64,000 bases of DNA from Vibrio sp. HB236076 (lineage in GTDB: Bacteria; Pseudomonadota; Gammaproteobacteria; Enterobacterales; Vibrionaceae): assembly GCF_040957575.1 (NCBI RefSeq), contig NZ_CP162601.1, positions 1,798,001 to 1,862,000 of the forward strand, written 5' to 3'. Shown in pieces: positions 25,953-35,704 of the stretch. Within the stretch, counting starts at the first letter, position 1, and each line of letters opens with the position of its first letter. The notes beneath the pieces are model-generated. The model was given only the letters and a program-made list of their open reading frames with translations, was not told where the DNA came from and did not search any database. The position numbers and the translations under genes were made by a program.

Positions 25953-27143
25953 ATGTCAGAAAAAAAAACCACACAGCTTATCCAAGCAGGCCGTGACAAA
26001 CAATGGACACAAGGCGTGGTCAATCCACCGATTCAACGCGCTTCTACTGTGGTGTTTAACAGCGTCGCAGAGAAAAACGCCGCCACCTTAAAACGCGGCG
26101 AAAAAACCCTGTTTTATGGACGCCGAGGCACCAACACCCATTTTGCTTTTCAGCAGGCGATGACCGAGCTCGAAGGCGGTGCCGGGTGTGCGCTTTACCC
26201 TTGTGGAACAGCCGCCATTTCCAATGCCATCTTGTCTTTTGTCGAGCAGGGCGATCACATTTTAATGGTCGATACCTGTTACGAACCGACGCGTGACTTT
26301 TGCAATACCATGCTTAAGAAGTTAGGTGTAGAAACTACTTACTATCCACCAACGGTGGGCAGCGATTTGGTCGATTACATTCAGCCCAATACCAAACTGC
26401 TCTTTACGGAGTCACCCGGCTCAATCACCATGGAAGTGCAAGACATCCCCACCTTATCTCACATTGCCCACCAGCACGACATTATTGTCATGTTGGATAA
26501 CACTTGGTCTGGCGGTTTGCATTTCTCACCGTTTGAGCACGGGGTTGACATTTCGATTCAAGCAGCAACGAAGTACATAGTCGGTCACTCCGATGTCATG
26601 CTCGGCACGGCTGTCGCCAGCGAAGCGCTGTGGCCACAGTTGCGCGAACAAAGCTACTTAATGGGCCAATGTGTCTCACCCGATGACGCTTATACGGGCC
26701 TGCGCGGCATAAGAACGTTAGATTTGCGTTTAAAACAGCACGCCCAAAATAGCTTGGCGGTCGCTCAGTGGTTGGCTCAGCATCCGTTGGTCGCTGAAGT
26801 GCGCCACCCCGCATTAGAATCGTGCCCTGGTCATGAATTTTTCAAACGCGATTTTACCGGTGGCAATGGCTTGTTCTCGTTCATCCTCAAACACAGTGAT
26901 AGCAAAGCAACCACCGCCTTATTAGACAACCTCAAGCACTTTAGTATGGGGTTCTCCTGGGGCGGATATGAGAGCTTGATCTTAGCCAATGAGCCAAAAA
27001 GTTTCACCAGTTTGAGAACAGTGGCCAACCCCAACTTTGACGGTACCCTGATCCGATTACACATCGGACTGGAAGATGTGTCGGATTTAATCGCCGACCT
27101 TGAACAAGGTTTTGAACACTATCAAAATACCTTAGCTCAATAG
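25953..27143 (+). CDS. metC: Cystathionine beta-lyase MetC
   Basis: PLP enzyme splitting cystathionine into homocysteine, pyruvate and ammonia in methionine synthesis. It is 396 aa from the ATG at 25953 (AAGGATAATT upstream); a TTG six codons earlier is less likely. Cofactor lysine in IQAATKYIVGHSDVMLG, phosphate-binding region YGRRGTNTHF, and substrate-site segments MLDNTWSGGL and LIRLHIGLEDVSDLI. I saw no MetJ-box array (AGACGTCT repeats) in the 84-bp upstream gap. Cystathionine gamma-synthase is the main alternative; the C-terminal SWGGYESL fits MetC better. Confidence 0.9.
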   Translation: MSEKKTTQLIQAGRDKQWTQGVVNPPIQRASTVVFNSVAEKNAATLKRGEKTLFYGRRGTNTHFAFQQAMTELEGGAGCALYPCGTAAISNAILSFVEQGDHILMVDTCYEPTRDFCNTMLKKLGVETTYYPPTVGSDLVDYIQPNTKLLFTESPGSITMEVQDIPTLSHIAHQHDIIVMLDNTWSGGLHFSPFEHGVDISIQAATKYIVGHSDVMLGTAVASEALWPQLREQSYLMGQCVSPDDAYTGLRGIRTLDLRLKQHAQNSLAVAQWLAQHPLVAEVRHPALESCPGHEFFKRDFTGGNGLFSFILKHSDSKATTALLDNLKHFSMGFSWGGYESLILANEPKSFTSLRTVANPNFDGTLIRLHIGLEDVSDLIADLEQGFEHYQNTLAQ

Positions 27144-27152
27144 CCTCACACC

Positions 27153-27177
27153 AAAAGGGGGCAACTCAATGCCCCCT
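27153..27177 (-). terminator. Hairpin between metC and tag
   Basis: AGGGGGC (27156-27162) / GCCCCCT (27171-27177), with TTTT on the - strand side. It lies 28 bp beyond the tag stop and close to the metC stop, so it may serve both convergent genes. Confidence 0.65.
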
Positions 27178-27205
27178 CATCAAAAATCAAAACCGGTGTT
27201 TGCCA

Positions 27206-27766
27206 TTATGACTTTTTTCGGCAAGGGCAAGACACCAAGTGATCATTCACCATTCCCATTGCCTGCATAAAGGCGTAACAAATGGTTTCTCCGACAAAAC
27301 GAAAACCGGCCTTTTTCAAAAAGACACTCATGGCTTTGGATTCTGGAGTGGCTGTGGGAACTTGGCAGGCTGTTGTCCAATGGTTGACGATCGGTTGATG
27401 ATCGACAAATTGCCACAACGCATGGGACAGACTGCCCCACTCTCGCTGTAATGTGAGAGCAGCTTGGGCATTACTTACCACCGATTGTAATTTTTTGCGA
27501 TGTTTAATCACGTCATAGTCGGTCATAATACGTTCAATGTCTTGCTCATCAAAGTCAACAATCTGCTCTAATTGATAATCAACAAAGGCTTGCCGGTACG
27601 CATCACGGCGCTTGAGCACGGTGAGCCAACTCAATCCAGCTTGTGCCCCCTCTAGGGTAATAAACTCAAATAAGATACGATCATCGTACACGGGTACCCC
27701 CCACTCACTATCGTGATAATCGCGTTCTAGTGGGTGATGCAATGACCAAGCACATTCTTTTGTCAT
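27206..27766 (-). CDS. tag: DNA-3-methyladenine glycosylase I (Tag)
   Basis: Removes 3-methyladenine from alkylated DNA. It is 186 aa, the usual length. The zinc site is intact: cysteine in KECAW near the N-terminus, histidine in RDYHDSEWG, and histidine and cysteine in NDHLVSCPCR at the C-terminus. The substrate pocket segment FEFITLEGAQAGLSW is conserved. It is a monocistronic-looking gene between metC and pspC. Confidence 0.95.
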   Translation of the reverse strand: MTKECAWSLHHPLERDYHDSEWGVPVYDDRILFEFITLEGAQAGLSWLTVLKRRDAYRQAFVDYQLEQIVDFDEQDIERIMTDYDVIKHRKKLQSVVSNAQAALTLQREWGSLSHALWQFVDHQPIVNHWTTACQVPTATPESKAMSVFLKKAGFRFVGETICYAFMQAMGMVNDHLVSCPCRKKS

Positions 27767-27791
27767 GATGACTCCATTATTTGATAATCGC

Positions 27792-28160
27792 TTACAACTG
27801 ACGAAACGCTTGGTCGACGGAATATTGTGAGGATGTCACATAAGCTTCAACCTTAACCACTTTTTGCTCAATGTTTTGCAGGTTGCGCTCAACATCGGCA
27901 AGTCGTTGACTGACACTCACTCCCTCTTGCCACGTGTGCTGCTTGAGCTTATCGACTTTGGGATCACGTCTTTTTTCCAATAAAAAGCTCATGGCTAAAT
28001 AAGCGAGTAGTGTCAACATGGCTCCACCGAGCAGCGACACACTTATCACACACACTCTAACCAGCCATACCTCGACTTCGAGATAGCGTGCCACTCCAGC
28101 ACACACGCCACTGAACACCGCGCGCTCAGGATCGCGCGCTAAACTATTATCCTTGATCAT
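27792..28160 (-). CDS. pspC: Phage shock protein C
   Basis: Inner-membrane sensor of the phage-shock response which, with PspB, frees PspF from PspA when the membrane is stressed. It is 122 aa. The PspC domain (RDPERAVFSGVCAGVARYL) is N-terminal, followed by a membrane segment (VCVISVSLLGGAMLTLLAYLAMSF) and a C-terminal amphipathic or coiled-coil tail with leucine-zipper-like spacing (LADVERNLQNIEQKV). The start ATG at 28160 has GGAGG 4 bases upstream; the frame overlaps pspB by 14 bp. No pspD or pspE follows; tag comes next. Confidence 0.93.
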   Translation of the reverse strand: MIKDNSLARDPERAVFSGVCAGVARYLEVEVWLVRVCVISVSLLGGAMLTLLAYLAMSFLLEKRRDPKVDKLKQHTWQEGVSVSQRLADVERNLQNIEQKVVKVEAYVTSSQYSVDQAFRQL

Positions 28161-28383
28161 ACTGCCTCCAATCCGGTGATGAGGCATCGAGAATACGCTC
28201 TAGCACATCGACTCGCTGCTGCAGTTTATGAGCTTGTAACGTCAAACGCTCGAGTTTTGCCGCTTCTTGTTGACTGAGCCCATTGGCGTTACGGCGCTTA
28301 GTTCGGTAGTGCAGTACCAACCACAAAGGGGCGACAATAAGACAAAACAATGCCAATGGCACACTCAAAAACATGAATGACAT
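28147..28383 (-). CDS. pspB: Phage shock protein B
   Basis: Small inner-membrane partner of PspC (78 aa). A single N-terminal membrane helix (about residues 5-24) is followed by a basic stretch HYRTKRRN and a heptad-rich cytoplasmic coiled coil (residues about 38-68, ending ILDASSPDWR). Its stop lies inside the start region of pspC, and it begins right after pspA with no gap, so pspABC is one tightly packed operon. Confidence 0.94.
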   Translation of the reverse strand: MSFMFLSVPLALFCLIVAPLWLVLHYRTKRRNANGLSQQEAAKLERLTLQAHKLQQRVDVLERILDASSPDWRQYDQG

Positions 28384-28385
28384 AG

Positions 28386-29066
28386 TTACTCCTTAATCGA
28401 GTTTGCTTTTTGCGCTTCAATTTGTGCTTTCATTGCCGCCAACTCTTGTTCGATCTCATCTTGCGCTTCGAGATCATTAAACGCTTGTTCAAGCTCCGAT
28501 GATGGCTTGCTCGCCACATCGGCTTGCCCTTCTAAGTGATCAATTTTACGGGCCAATTGTTCAAACTGCGCTTCGTATTTTGCCACTTGTACGCGATTGA
28601 TGTGCGATTGAACTTTACTTCTCGACGTTGCCGCTTGTTCTCGAATCAACAAGGCTTGCTGCTTGGCCCGCGTCTCGGTAATTTTTTGTTCCAATTTATC
28701 CACTTCCGAGCTCAGTTTAGCCAAATTGTCATCAATGGTTTGCTCATCTTGAGCCATCGCTTCCACGACTTTGGCCAGTTTATTCTTCTCGATGATAGCC
28801 GCGCGTGCCAAATCATCTCTGTCTTTACTCAGAGCTAAACGCACTTTGTTTTGCCAATCTTCAAGCTGTTGCGTACGTTGATCTTTGACTCTGGTTAACT
28901 CGCGCTTGTCCGCTAAGCTCTTGGCCATCTGGGTACGAACTTCCACCAGGGTATCTTCCATTTCTTGAATGATAAGACGGATCATTTTTTGTGGGTCTTC
29001 GGCTTTGTCTAACAAAGCGCTAATGTTGGCACTGATAATGTCACTAAAACGCGAAAATACACTCAT
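28386..29066 (-). CDS. pspA: Phage shock protein A
   Basis: Peripheral membrane, ESCRT-III-like coiled-coil protein with two roles: it binds and inhibits PspF, and it oligomerises on damaged inner membrane. It is 226 aa. The amphipathic N-terminus MSVFSRFSDIISANISALLDKAEDPQKMI is the membrane and PspF contact region, and the rest is nearly all helical. AGGAGGT-like bases (GGGAGGTATT) precede the ATG. First gene of the operon, behind a sigma-54 promoter. Confidence 0.96.
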   Translation of the reverse strand: MSVFSRFSDIISANISALLDKAEDPQKMIRLIIQEMEDTLVEVRTQMAKSLADKRELTRVKDQRTQQLEDWQNKVRLALSKDRDDLARAAIIEKNKLAKVVEAMAQDEQTIDDNLAKLSSEVDKLEQKITETRAKQQALLIREQAATSRSKVQSHINRVQVAKYEAQFEQLARKIDHLEGQADVASKPSSELEQAFNDLEAQDEIEQELAAMKAQIEAQKANSIKE

Positions 29067-29170
29067 AATACCTCCCTCACTCTGGGGCTAAACTTGGCGT
29101 AGCACCGCCGACACAAGGTTTATAGCCAGCGAAAATAAGCCGTAATAAACCCTTTACACAAGGATAAATA

Positions 29171-29186
29171 ACCAAGAAGCATGCCA
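29171..29186 (-). promoter_or_regulatory. Sigma-54 promoter of pspABC
   Basis: On the - strand, TGGCATGCTTCTTGGT matches the -24/-12 pattern TGGCACN5TTGCW apart from T for C at the -24 element and G for C in the -12 TTGC. It lies 105 bp before pspA, in the divergent gap with pspF, as PspF-dependent activation requires. Confidence 0.75.
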
Positions 29187-29285
29187 ATATATAAACCCCA
29201 TCAATATGAATGACTTACTGGATTTCTCTCTATAACCCGCTAGTATGAACAGTAACACTCACCAAAAAATGGTCAAAATAACCAC

Positions 29286-30305
29286 ATGATAACCCCCCCA
29301 ACGACTCAGGTCTTAATCGGCGAGGCCGCGAACTTTTTGGCTGCAGTGGAAAAAGCCTCCCTATTAGCCACCGTCAATCGCCCGGTTCTCATTCAAGGTG
29401 AGCGCGGAACGGGCAAGGAACTGTTTGCCGAACGTTTGCACTATTTATCTGCGCGCTGGCAACACCCTTTGATAAAAATTAATTGCGCGTCATTCTCACC
29501 GCAACTGCTCGAAAGTGAATTGTTTGGCCATGAAGCGGGGGCGTTTACCGGTGCCAAACAGCGCCGATTAGGCAAATTTGAGCGTGCCAATGGCGGTACC
29601 CTTTTTCTCGACGAAATCGCCACATTGACCTTAGAAGCGCAAGAGAAAATGTTGCGTTTAATTGAATACGGTCAATTTGAACGCCTCGGAGGCCAACAAG
29701 TACAACAGATCGATATTCGCGTGATTGGTGCAAGTCATCAATGCTTAAAAAAAGCGGTACAACAAGGGCAGTTTCGCGCAGACTTACTCGATCGACTCGC
29801 CTTTGATGTGGTTCATGTGCCGCCATTAAGCGCACGCCAAGATGATATTCTTCCCTTAGCAGAACACTTTGCCATCCGCTGGCAACAAGAACAAAAGATC
29901 AGTTACTTTGGTGGTTGGTCGACTTTTGCCAAGCAGGCCCTGTTAAATTACACTTGGCCTGGCAATGTTAGAGAGTTAAAAAATGTGGTCGAGCGCAGCC
30001 TTTACCACCATGGAAAAAACACTCCCGTGGATCAGGTGATCCTTGACCCCTTTCAAGCACCCTGGTCATCGCCCGAATCAGATTCAAACGTCAGTACACC
30101 AAGGCGCCAAGCGTCTGACATCACGTTTCCACTTGATTTTACTCAACAGCAAGATCAATTCAGCCGCGATTTAATTAAGCAAGCCTTGGCATTTTATCAA
30201 TACCATCAAAAGCACACCGCACAAGGATTGAATTTAAGCTATGATCAATTAAGAGGTTTAATGAAAAAATATGACATTCATCGAAAAATAAACACTCGTG
30301 GGTAA
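29286..30305 (+). CDS. pspF: PspF, sigma-54 activator of the psp operon
   Basis: AAA+ enhancer-binding protein without a receiver domain, held inactive by PspA. It is 339 aa. The AAA+ core carries Walker A GERGTGKE, the sigma-54-contacting loop ESELFGHEAGAFTGA, Walker B GGTLFLDEI and the arginine-finger region. A Fis-type helix-turn-helix lies at the C-terminus (QGLNLSYDQLRGLMKKYDI). It is divergent from pspA; in E. coli PspF also represses its own gene from this gap. The ribosome-binding site is weak, consistent with low expression. Confidence 0.95.
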   Translation: MITPPTTQVLIGEAANFLAAVEKASLLATVNRPVLIQGERGTGKELFAERLHYLSARWQHPLIKINCASFSPQLLESELFGHEAGAFTGAKQRRLGKFERANGGTLFLDEIATLTLEAQEKMLRLIEYGQFERLGGQQVQQIDIRVIGASHQCLKKAVQQGQFRADLLDRLAFDVVHVPPLSARQDDILPLAEHFAIRWQQEQKISYFGGWSTFAKQALLNYTWPGNVRELKNVVERSLYHHGKNTPVDQVILDPFQAPWSSPESDSNVSTPRRQASDITFPLDFTQQQDQFSRDLIKQALAFYQYHQKHTAQGLNLSYDQLRGLMKKYDIHRKINTRG

Positions 30306-30465
30306 AAAACCTCTATTCATTGACTTTAGACGATTTGTCGTTATACATAGTAAAAATCAATAAGCCTTTACTGTCAGAACAAGGCTTTACCTTGGTCACA
30401 GTTCAAAAGCATGTTAGATTATTCACTTATTTGTGAACGCATACGCCACAGACAGACATCACGCA

Positions 30466-32085
30466 ATGAAAACATATATTCGCTTCACTCTTGGTTTATT
30501 GGGCGTTGGATTTTTAAGCGCTTGTGACGCCTCACCGCAAGTGGAACAAATTCGACAAAGCGGCTTTGTCTATTGTGGCCAAGCGGCGCCCAGTACATTT
30601 AACCCTCAGTTAGTCGACAGCGGGATCACCGCAGAAGCCCTGAGTCCGCAAATTTACGATCGGCTTGTCACCCTAAACCCGGTGACTCATCGGCCAGAGC
30701 CCAGTTTGGCTCGCGATTGGCAAATCAGTAACAATGGAAAGACCTATACGTTTTATTTGCGTCGTGATGTGCAATTTCAAACGACCGATTGGTTCACCCC
30801 GAATCGCCCGCTAAGAGCGCAAGACGTGGTCTTTAGTTTTCAACGCATCTTAAATCACGACAATGATTATCACGAGGTCAATGGTGGTCATTATCCTTGG
30901 TTCACTGGCATTGATTTTCAAAATATCGTCCACTCTGTGACCGCTCTCGATGCACACACGGTTCAGTTTGAGCTCAATAATGCCAATTATGCTTTCCTGT
31001 CTGACATTGCCACCAGTCACGCGGTGATCTTATCGCAAGAGTACGCCCAACAATTAGCAGCGCGCGATGAAAAAAATCACATAGACCGATTTCCGGTCGG
31101 TACCGGCCCTTTTTACCTTGAGCACTACAAAACTGGCGATTGGATTCGCCTCAAGCGCAATGAGGCCTATTGGGGCGAAAAAGCCAAAATGAAGCAAGTG
31201 GTGTTTGACGTATCCAAGCGTGGCACCGGCACGCTTGCCAAATTGCTGCGTCAAGAATGTGACGTGCTCAATTCTCCGATATCCAGTCAAATTCCAATCA
31301 TTGAGGACAATGAAAAATTACAGTTAACGGCCACCCCGGCGATGAACGTGGCCTTTGTGGCCATCAACACCCAAAGAGCCGTGGTGAATAACCCGCGAGT
31401 TCGCCATGCCCTCAACTTAGCGATCAACCGACAAAACATTCTCGATTCGGTCTATTACGGTCGAGGGGTACGCGCGGATACATTATTGCCTCCCTCTTCT
31501 TGGGCTTATCGCCGCGATTCCATCACCATTCGCTATGACCGCAATTACGCTTTAGCTCTATTGCGCGATGCCAACGTTAAAGCAGGAACACAGCTGACCA
31601 TGTTTGTGCCTCTTGAGCCAAGAGCTTACAACCCCAGTCCAAGAAAAACCGCTGAGCTTATTAAGTCAAATTTAGCGGATATTGGTATCGCTCTCGACAT
31701 CATTACCGACAAGGAAATGCAAAAGCCGAGTCGTGAGCAACTCAGTCATATTGACTTATTGCTCACCGGCTGGATTGGCGATTCTGGTGAGCCAGACAAC
31801 TTTTTAAGGCCTTTGCTGTCCTGTGAGGGAAAAATTGCAGGGATTAACATTTCACATTGGTGCAATGAAGACTTTGATGTACTCCTTGACCTTGCCCTTG
31901 AAACTGAGCGCTTTCGCTACCGACGAAATATTTACTTTCAAGCACAAAATATCATGAACCAAGATTTTCCTGTGATCCCGTTGGCCCATGGCATGCAATA
32001 TCGCGTCAGTGACACCTCGTTACAGGGGTTTATTAATAGTCCTTTTAACGCGCAGCCCTTCAACCTAGTTGAGAGGGTACACTGA
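30466..32085 (+). CDS. sapA: SapA peptide-transport periplasmic binding protein
   Basis: Solute-binding subunit (SBP family 5) of the Sap system, linked to antimicrobial-peptide resistance and, in E. coli, putrescine export and Trk potassium uptake. It is 539 aa from the ATG at 30466. The signal GLLGVGFLSAC ends in a lipobox cysteine, so it is probably a lipoprotein, unlike the cleaved-signal form in E. coli. Body motifs: CGQAAPSTFNPQL and FPVGTGPFYLEHY. A GTG at 30433 is a possible longer start. First of five co-directional sap genes. Confidence 0.9.
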   Translation: MKTYIRFTLGLLGVGFLSACDASPQVEQIRQSGFVYCGQAAPSTFNPQLVDSGITAEALSPQIYDRLVTLNPVTHRPEPSLARDWQISNNGKTYTFYLRRDVQFQTTDWFTPNRPLRAQDVVFSFQRILNHDNDYHEVNGGHYPWFTGIDFQNIVHSVTALDAHTVQFELNNANYAFLSDIATSHAVILSQEYAQQLAARDEKNHIDRFPVGTGPFYLEHYKTGDWIRLKRNEAYWGEKAKMKQVVFDVSKRGTGTLAKLLRQECDVLNSPISSQIPIIEDNEKLQLTATPAMNVAFVAINTQRAVVNNPRVRHALNLAINRQNILDSVYYGRGVRADTLLPPSSWAYRRDSITIRYDRNYALALLRDANVKAGTQLTMFVPLEPRAYNPSPRKTAELIKSNLADIGIALDIITDKEMQKPSREQLSHIDLLLTGWIGDSGEPDNFLRPLLSCEGKIAGINISHWCNEDFDVLLDLALETERFRYRRNIYFQAQNIMNQDFPVIPLAHGMQYRVSDTSLQGFINSPFNAQPFNLVERVH

Positions 32086-33047
32086 TGTTTTTGTATACCC
32101 TACGCCGAATTAATTTATTCATCATTACCCTGTTGATTTTGACCCTGGTCGGCTATTCACTCTTGCGATTAGACACCGATTCAGCGTGGGCACATGCCGA
32201 TTTTTTTTCCGGCTGGTATCGTTACCTTCTTGAGCTGATTCAGTTTAATTTTGGTACCAATCAACAAGGTTTACCGATCAGTGAAGAGCTCAAAATCGTT
32301 TTTCCCGCTACACTAGAACTGTGTGTAACCGCATTTTTTGTCAGCCTCTTGATCGGACTCCCAGCGGGAGTATTAGCGGGAATGAAACCCGGCAAATGGC
32401 AAGATACGGTCATTTCTTTTTTATCGATGGCCGGCTCATCTGCCCCCATTTTTTGGATTGCCATGCTACTGATCATGACTTTTTCACTCCACCTGGCATT
32501 TTTTCCTGTCTCTGGTCGCTATAACCTACTTTACGAGATCCCCAACGTGACTGGGTTTGCCAGTATTGATGCCCTGCTCTCGGACAGTGCCTATCGCATG
32601 GCCGCGTTTTACAGCGTGCTGCGTCATATGGCGCTACCTGTGGTGGTCTTGGCGCTTTTTCCTACGATGCAAATGATCATTTTAATCCGTAATTCCGTCA
32701 CCGATGTGATGAAAAACAATTACATCCGAGTAGCAAGAATTCGCGGTTTATCCAATGTACAAATCATTGTCAAACACGTACTCCACAATGCCATCCCACC
32801 CGTACTGCCTAAAATCGGCGCACAGCTGTCAAGCATGATGGCATTGGTATTTATTACTGAATCTATTTTTAATTGGCCCGGAATTGGCCGTTGGTTGCTC
32901 GATGCATTATTCAATCGCGACTTTCAATCCATCCAGGCTGGCGTCATGGTGGTCGCCACTGTCGTGTTAACGGCTAATATTTTATCTGAGTTACTCGCCG
33001 TACTGATCAACCCAAGAATGAGGAATGACTGGTATGCAGCCAAATAG
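32085..33047 (+). CDS. sapB: SapB ABC transporter permease
   Basis: Inner-membrane permease (320 aa, about six helices) of the dipeptide/Sap type. The EAA-like ATPase-docking loop reads RVARIRGLSNVQIIVKHVLHN (about residues 218-238). The start ATG overlaps the sapA stop by one base (TGATG). It pairs with SapC. Confidence 0.93.
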   Translation: MFLYTLRRINLFIITLLILTLVGYSLLRLDTDSAWAHADFFSGWYRYLLELIQFNFGTNQQGLPISEELKIVFPATLELCVTAFFVSLLIGLPAGVLAGMKPGKWQDTVISFLSMAGSSAPIFWIAMLLIMTFSLHLAFFPVSGRYNLLYEIPNVTGFASIDALLSDSAYRMAAFYSVLRHMALPVVVLALFPTMQMIILIRNSVTDVMKNNYIRVARIRGLSNVQIIVKHVLHNAIPPVLPKIGAQLSSMMALVFITESIFNWPGIGRWLLDALFNRDFQSIQAGVMVVATVVLTANILSELLAVLINPRMRNDWYAAK

Positions 33048-33921
33048 CGTTTATCAAGAAGAGCATATCCCTACACAATTTGAACGGTTTTGGCGCAGTT
33101 ATCGTAGCAATAACTTGGCCATGTTTGGCTTGTGGTGCTTTTTATTGATTTTACTGATCACGGTACTCTCACCTTGGATTGCCCCCCATGATCCGCAAAT
33201 GCAAAGTAACCACCTTCTCACTCCGCCATCATGGGACACCAACGGTACCGTTGACTATTTTCTCGGTACCGACGATTTAGGTCGCGATATCTTGTCGCGT
33301 TTGATTATTGGTTCGCAAAGTACCGTCGGATTAGCCTTAATAGTGACATTAATTGCCGGTGTTATCGGCGGGCTGATTGGCGTATTTGCCGGTATGACCA
33401 AGGGATTATTATCGAGTACACTAAATCACTTACTCGATACCATCATGGCCATCCCTTCACTGCTACTGGCTATTGTTATCGTCGCCTTTTTAGGGTTTGG
33501 GGAAATTAATGTCGCCTTTGCCATTGGTTTGTCTTTAATTCCCGGGTTTATCCGCTCGGTTTATACTGCGGTCAGTCGCGAAGTCAAAAAAGATTACATC
33601 ATGGCCGCGAGACTCGATGGCGCCAAAGATTTTTACTTGCTATGGCATTCGATCATGCCCAATATCTTAACCGTCATTTCGGCCGAATTGACCATGGCTT
33701 TGTCTTTGGCCATTCTCGATATGGCGGCTTTGGGCTTTTTAGGCCTGGGTGCCCAAGCGCCTAGTACAGAATGGGGGGCAATTTTGGGCGATTCCGTTGA
33801 ACTGCTTTATTTGGCCCCTTGGACCGTTACCTTACCAGGCTTGTTTATTATGTTTACCGTTGTTGTTATTAACCTCGTCGGTGAAGGAACCAGACAAGCA
33901 CTTAACGCGGGGATTGAATAA
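33034..33921 (+). CDS. sapC: SapC ABC transporter permease
   Basis: Second Sap permease (295 aa, about six helices) with the docking loop MAARLDGAKDFYLLWHSIMPN. The ATG at 33034 is preferred: AGGA lies 9 bases upstream and MQPNSVYQEE aligns with the MPYDSVYSEK start of E. coli SapC. An ATG at 33025 has no spacing to the ribosome site. It overlaps sapB by 14 bp. Confidence 0.93.
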   Translation: MQPNSVYQEEHIPTQFERFWRSYRSNNLAMFGLWCFLLILLITVLSPWIAPHDPQMQSNHLLTPPSWDTNGTVDYFLGTDDLGRDILSRLIIGSQSTVGLALIVTLIAGVIGGLIGVFAGMTKGLLSSTLNHLLDTIMAIPSLLLAIVIVAFLGFGEINVAFAIGLSLIPGFIRSVYTAVSREVKKDYIMAARLDGAKDFYLLWHSIMPNILTVISAELTMALSLAILDMAALGFLGLGAQAPSTEWGAILGDSVELLYLAPWTVTLPGLFIMFTVVVINLVGEGTRQALNAGIE

Positions 33922-34944
33922 ATGCCATTATTGGATATTCGCCACCTCACCATTGAAATTGAAACCCCTCAAGGTCGTGTCAAAGCCGTTGATCGCATGA
34001 GTTTAACTTTAACCGAAGGTGAAATTCGCGGCTTAGTCGGTGAGTCTGGCTCTGGTAAAAGCTTGGTCGCCAAAGCCCTTGTTGGAGTATGTAAAGAAAA
34101 TTGGCGTGTCAGTGCCGACCGAATGCGTCTTGGCAATATCGATTTATTGCAGTTGTCCGCCAAAGAACGGCGCCGAGTGATCGCCCGCGATATTGCGATG
34201 ATATTTCAAGAGCCCAGTACTTGTTTTGACCCATCCGAAAGCGTTGGCAATCAATTAATGGAGTCGATTCCCAACCGAGCACTCAAGCGCCCGTGGCCAT
34301 TTCGAGCCGCAGAAAGGCGCAAGCAAGCCATCGCTCTATTACACAAAGTCGGTATCAAAGAGCACAAGCGAATTATGCAAAGCTATTCCTACGATTTAAC
34401 CGATGGGGAATGTCAAAAGGTCATGATTGCCATGGCGATCGCCAACAAACCCAAAATATTGGTCGCCGACGAACCAACCAATGACCTTGACCCCATTACT
34501 CAAGCGCAAATTCTTCGCCTGCTCAGCCGTATGAATCAAATTGGCAATACTACGATCCTCTTGATCGGCCACGATCTCAATACCATTACCCACTGGGCTA
34601 AACGGATCACAGTCATGTATTGTGGACAGTCAGTTGAGTCTGCAGAAACGGCCAAACTGCTCAACGAGCCAAAGCACCCTTACACTGTGGCCCTGCTCAA
34701 TGCGATGCCCAATTTTGCCGAGCGCATTCCCCATAAACACAAATTACAATCGTTACCAGGCTCGATTCCGCCACTTCAGCACTTACCGATAGGATGCAGG
34801 CTCGGGCCTCGCTGCCCGTATGCGCAACGACAATGCGTTGAAATACCTTATACTCGCACCATAAAGAACCACAAATTCAGTTGTCATTTTCCTTTAAACT
34901 TTACGGAGCCAAAGCCAAAATATGAGCGCATTGTTGGAAGTTGA
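33922..34944 (+). CDS. sapD: SapD ABC transporter ATPase
   Basis: ATP-binding subunit (340 aa) with the C-terminal oligopeptide-transporter extension ([19 protein letters not shown], cysteines probably binding an Fe-S cluster). Walker A GESGSGKS and Walker [10 protein letters not shown] are normal, but the signature is LTDGECQK instead of LSGGQ. The same deviation occurs in E. coli SapD (LTEGECQK as I recall), so it is a family feature and not decay. In E. coli SapD also stimulates Trk potassium uptake. The start directly follows the sapC stop. Confidence 0.94.
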   Translation: MPLLDIRHLTIEIETPQGRVKAVDRMSLTLTEGEIRGLVGESGSGKSLVAKALVGVCKENWRVSADRMRLGNIDLLQLSAKERRRVIARDIAMIFQEPSTCFDPSESVGNQLMESIPNRALKRPWPFRAAERRKQAIALLHKVGIKEHKRIMQSYSYDLTDGECQKVMIAMAIANKPKILVADEPTNDLDPITQAQILRLLSRMNQIGNTTILLIGHDLNTITHWAKRITVMYCGQSVESAETAKLLNEPKHPYTVALLNAMPNFAERIPHKHKLQSLPGSIPPLQHLPIGCRLGPRCPYAQRQCVEIPYTRTIKNHKFSCHFPLNFTEPKPKYERIVGS

Positions 34945-35704
34945 GCAGTTAAGCAAACACATCGTCACGCGCTCAGGCTTGTTTCGCAAACAAGTCACTG
35001 AGATTGTAAAACCGATGAGTTTTCAACTCGAAGTGGGTGAAACCCTGAGTTTTATCGGTCAAAATGGCTCAGGAAAATCGACTTTGGTCAAAATGCTCGC
35101 AGGCATAATTGAACCCAGCTCAGGGCAAATTCGCGTTAATGGCGAGCGGCTAGAGCATCGCGATTACAGCACTCGTTGCAAGCTGATCCGCATGATATTT
35201 CAAGATCCCAATACCTCGCTTAACCCAAGGTTGCAAATAGGCCGTATTCTAGAGGGGCCACTACAACGCAATACTAATATGTCGAGTGATGAACGAGTAA
35301 AACGAGTAAAAGAAACCTTGATTCGAGTAGGATTGTTGCCTGAACACGCGTATTTCTACCCACAAATGTTAGCGTCAGGACAAAAACAAAGAGTGTGCCT
35401 TGCCAGAGCTTTGGTGTTACAGCCTTCGGTCATCATTGCCGATGAAGCCCTCAATGGCCTCGATATGGCGATGCGCTCGCAAATCATTAATTTGTTTCTC
35501 TCTTTACAAGAAGAAATGGGCGTTTCCTTTGTTTATGTATCACAACACATTGGCGTGGTGAAACACATCAGTGATAAAGTCATGGTCATGCACCAAGGGG
35601 AAGTCGTTGAATGTGGATTAACTCAAGAGGTGATTAACCATGGCCAGCACCCGATTACTCAACGTTTGGTGGAAAACCATTTTTACCACTCTCCAACGCG
35701 CTAG
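34922..35704 (+). CDS. sapF: SapF ABC transporter ATPase
   Basis: Second Sap ATPase (260 aa), overlapping sapD by 23 bp. Walker [11 protein letters not shown]-loop [12 protein letters not shown], signature LASGQKQR and Walker [13 protein letters not shown]. The second signature glycine is shifted and the Walker B continuation is EALN rather than EPTS, both as in E. coli SapF. It likely forms a heterodimer with SapD in which the two ATP sites differ. Confidence 0.94.
   Translation: MSALLEVEQLSKHIVTRSGLFRKQVTEIVKPMSFQLEVGETLSFIGQNGSGKSTLVKMLAGIIEPSSGQIRVNGERLEHRDYSTRCKLIRMIFQDPNTSLNPRLQIGRILEGPLQRNTNMSSDERVKRVKETLIRVGLLPEHAYFYPQMLASGQKQRVCLARALVLQPSVIIADEALNGLDMAMRSQIINLFLSLQEEMGVSFVYVSQHIGVVKHISDKVMVMHQGEVVECGLTQEVINHGQHPITQRLVENHFYHSPTR

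Noticed and set aside
33922..35704. Degenerate ABC signatures in SapD and SapF as signs of decay
   Set aside because: The same deviations occur in the E. coli proteins as I recall them, so they are family traits.
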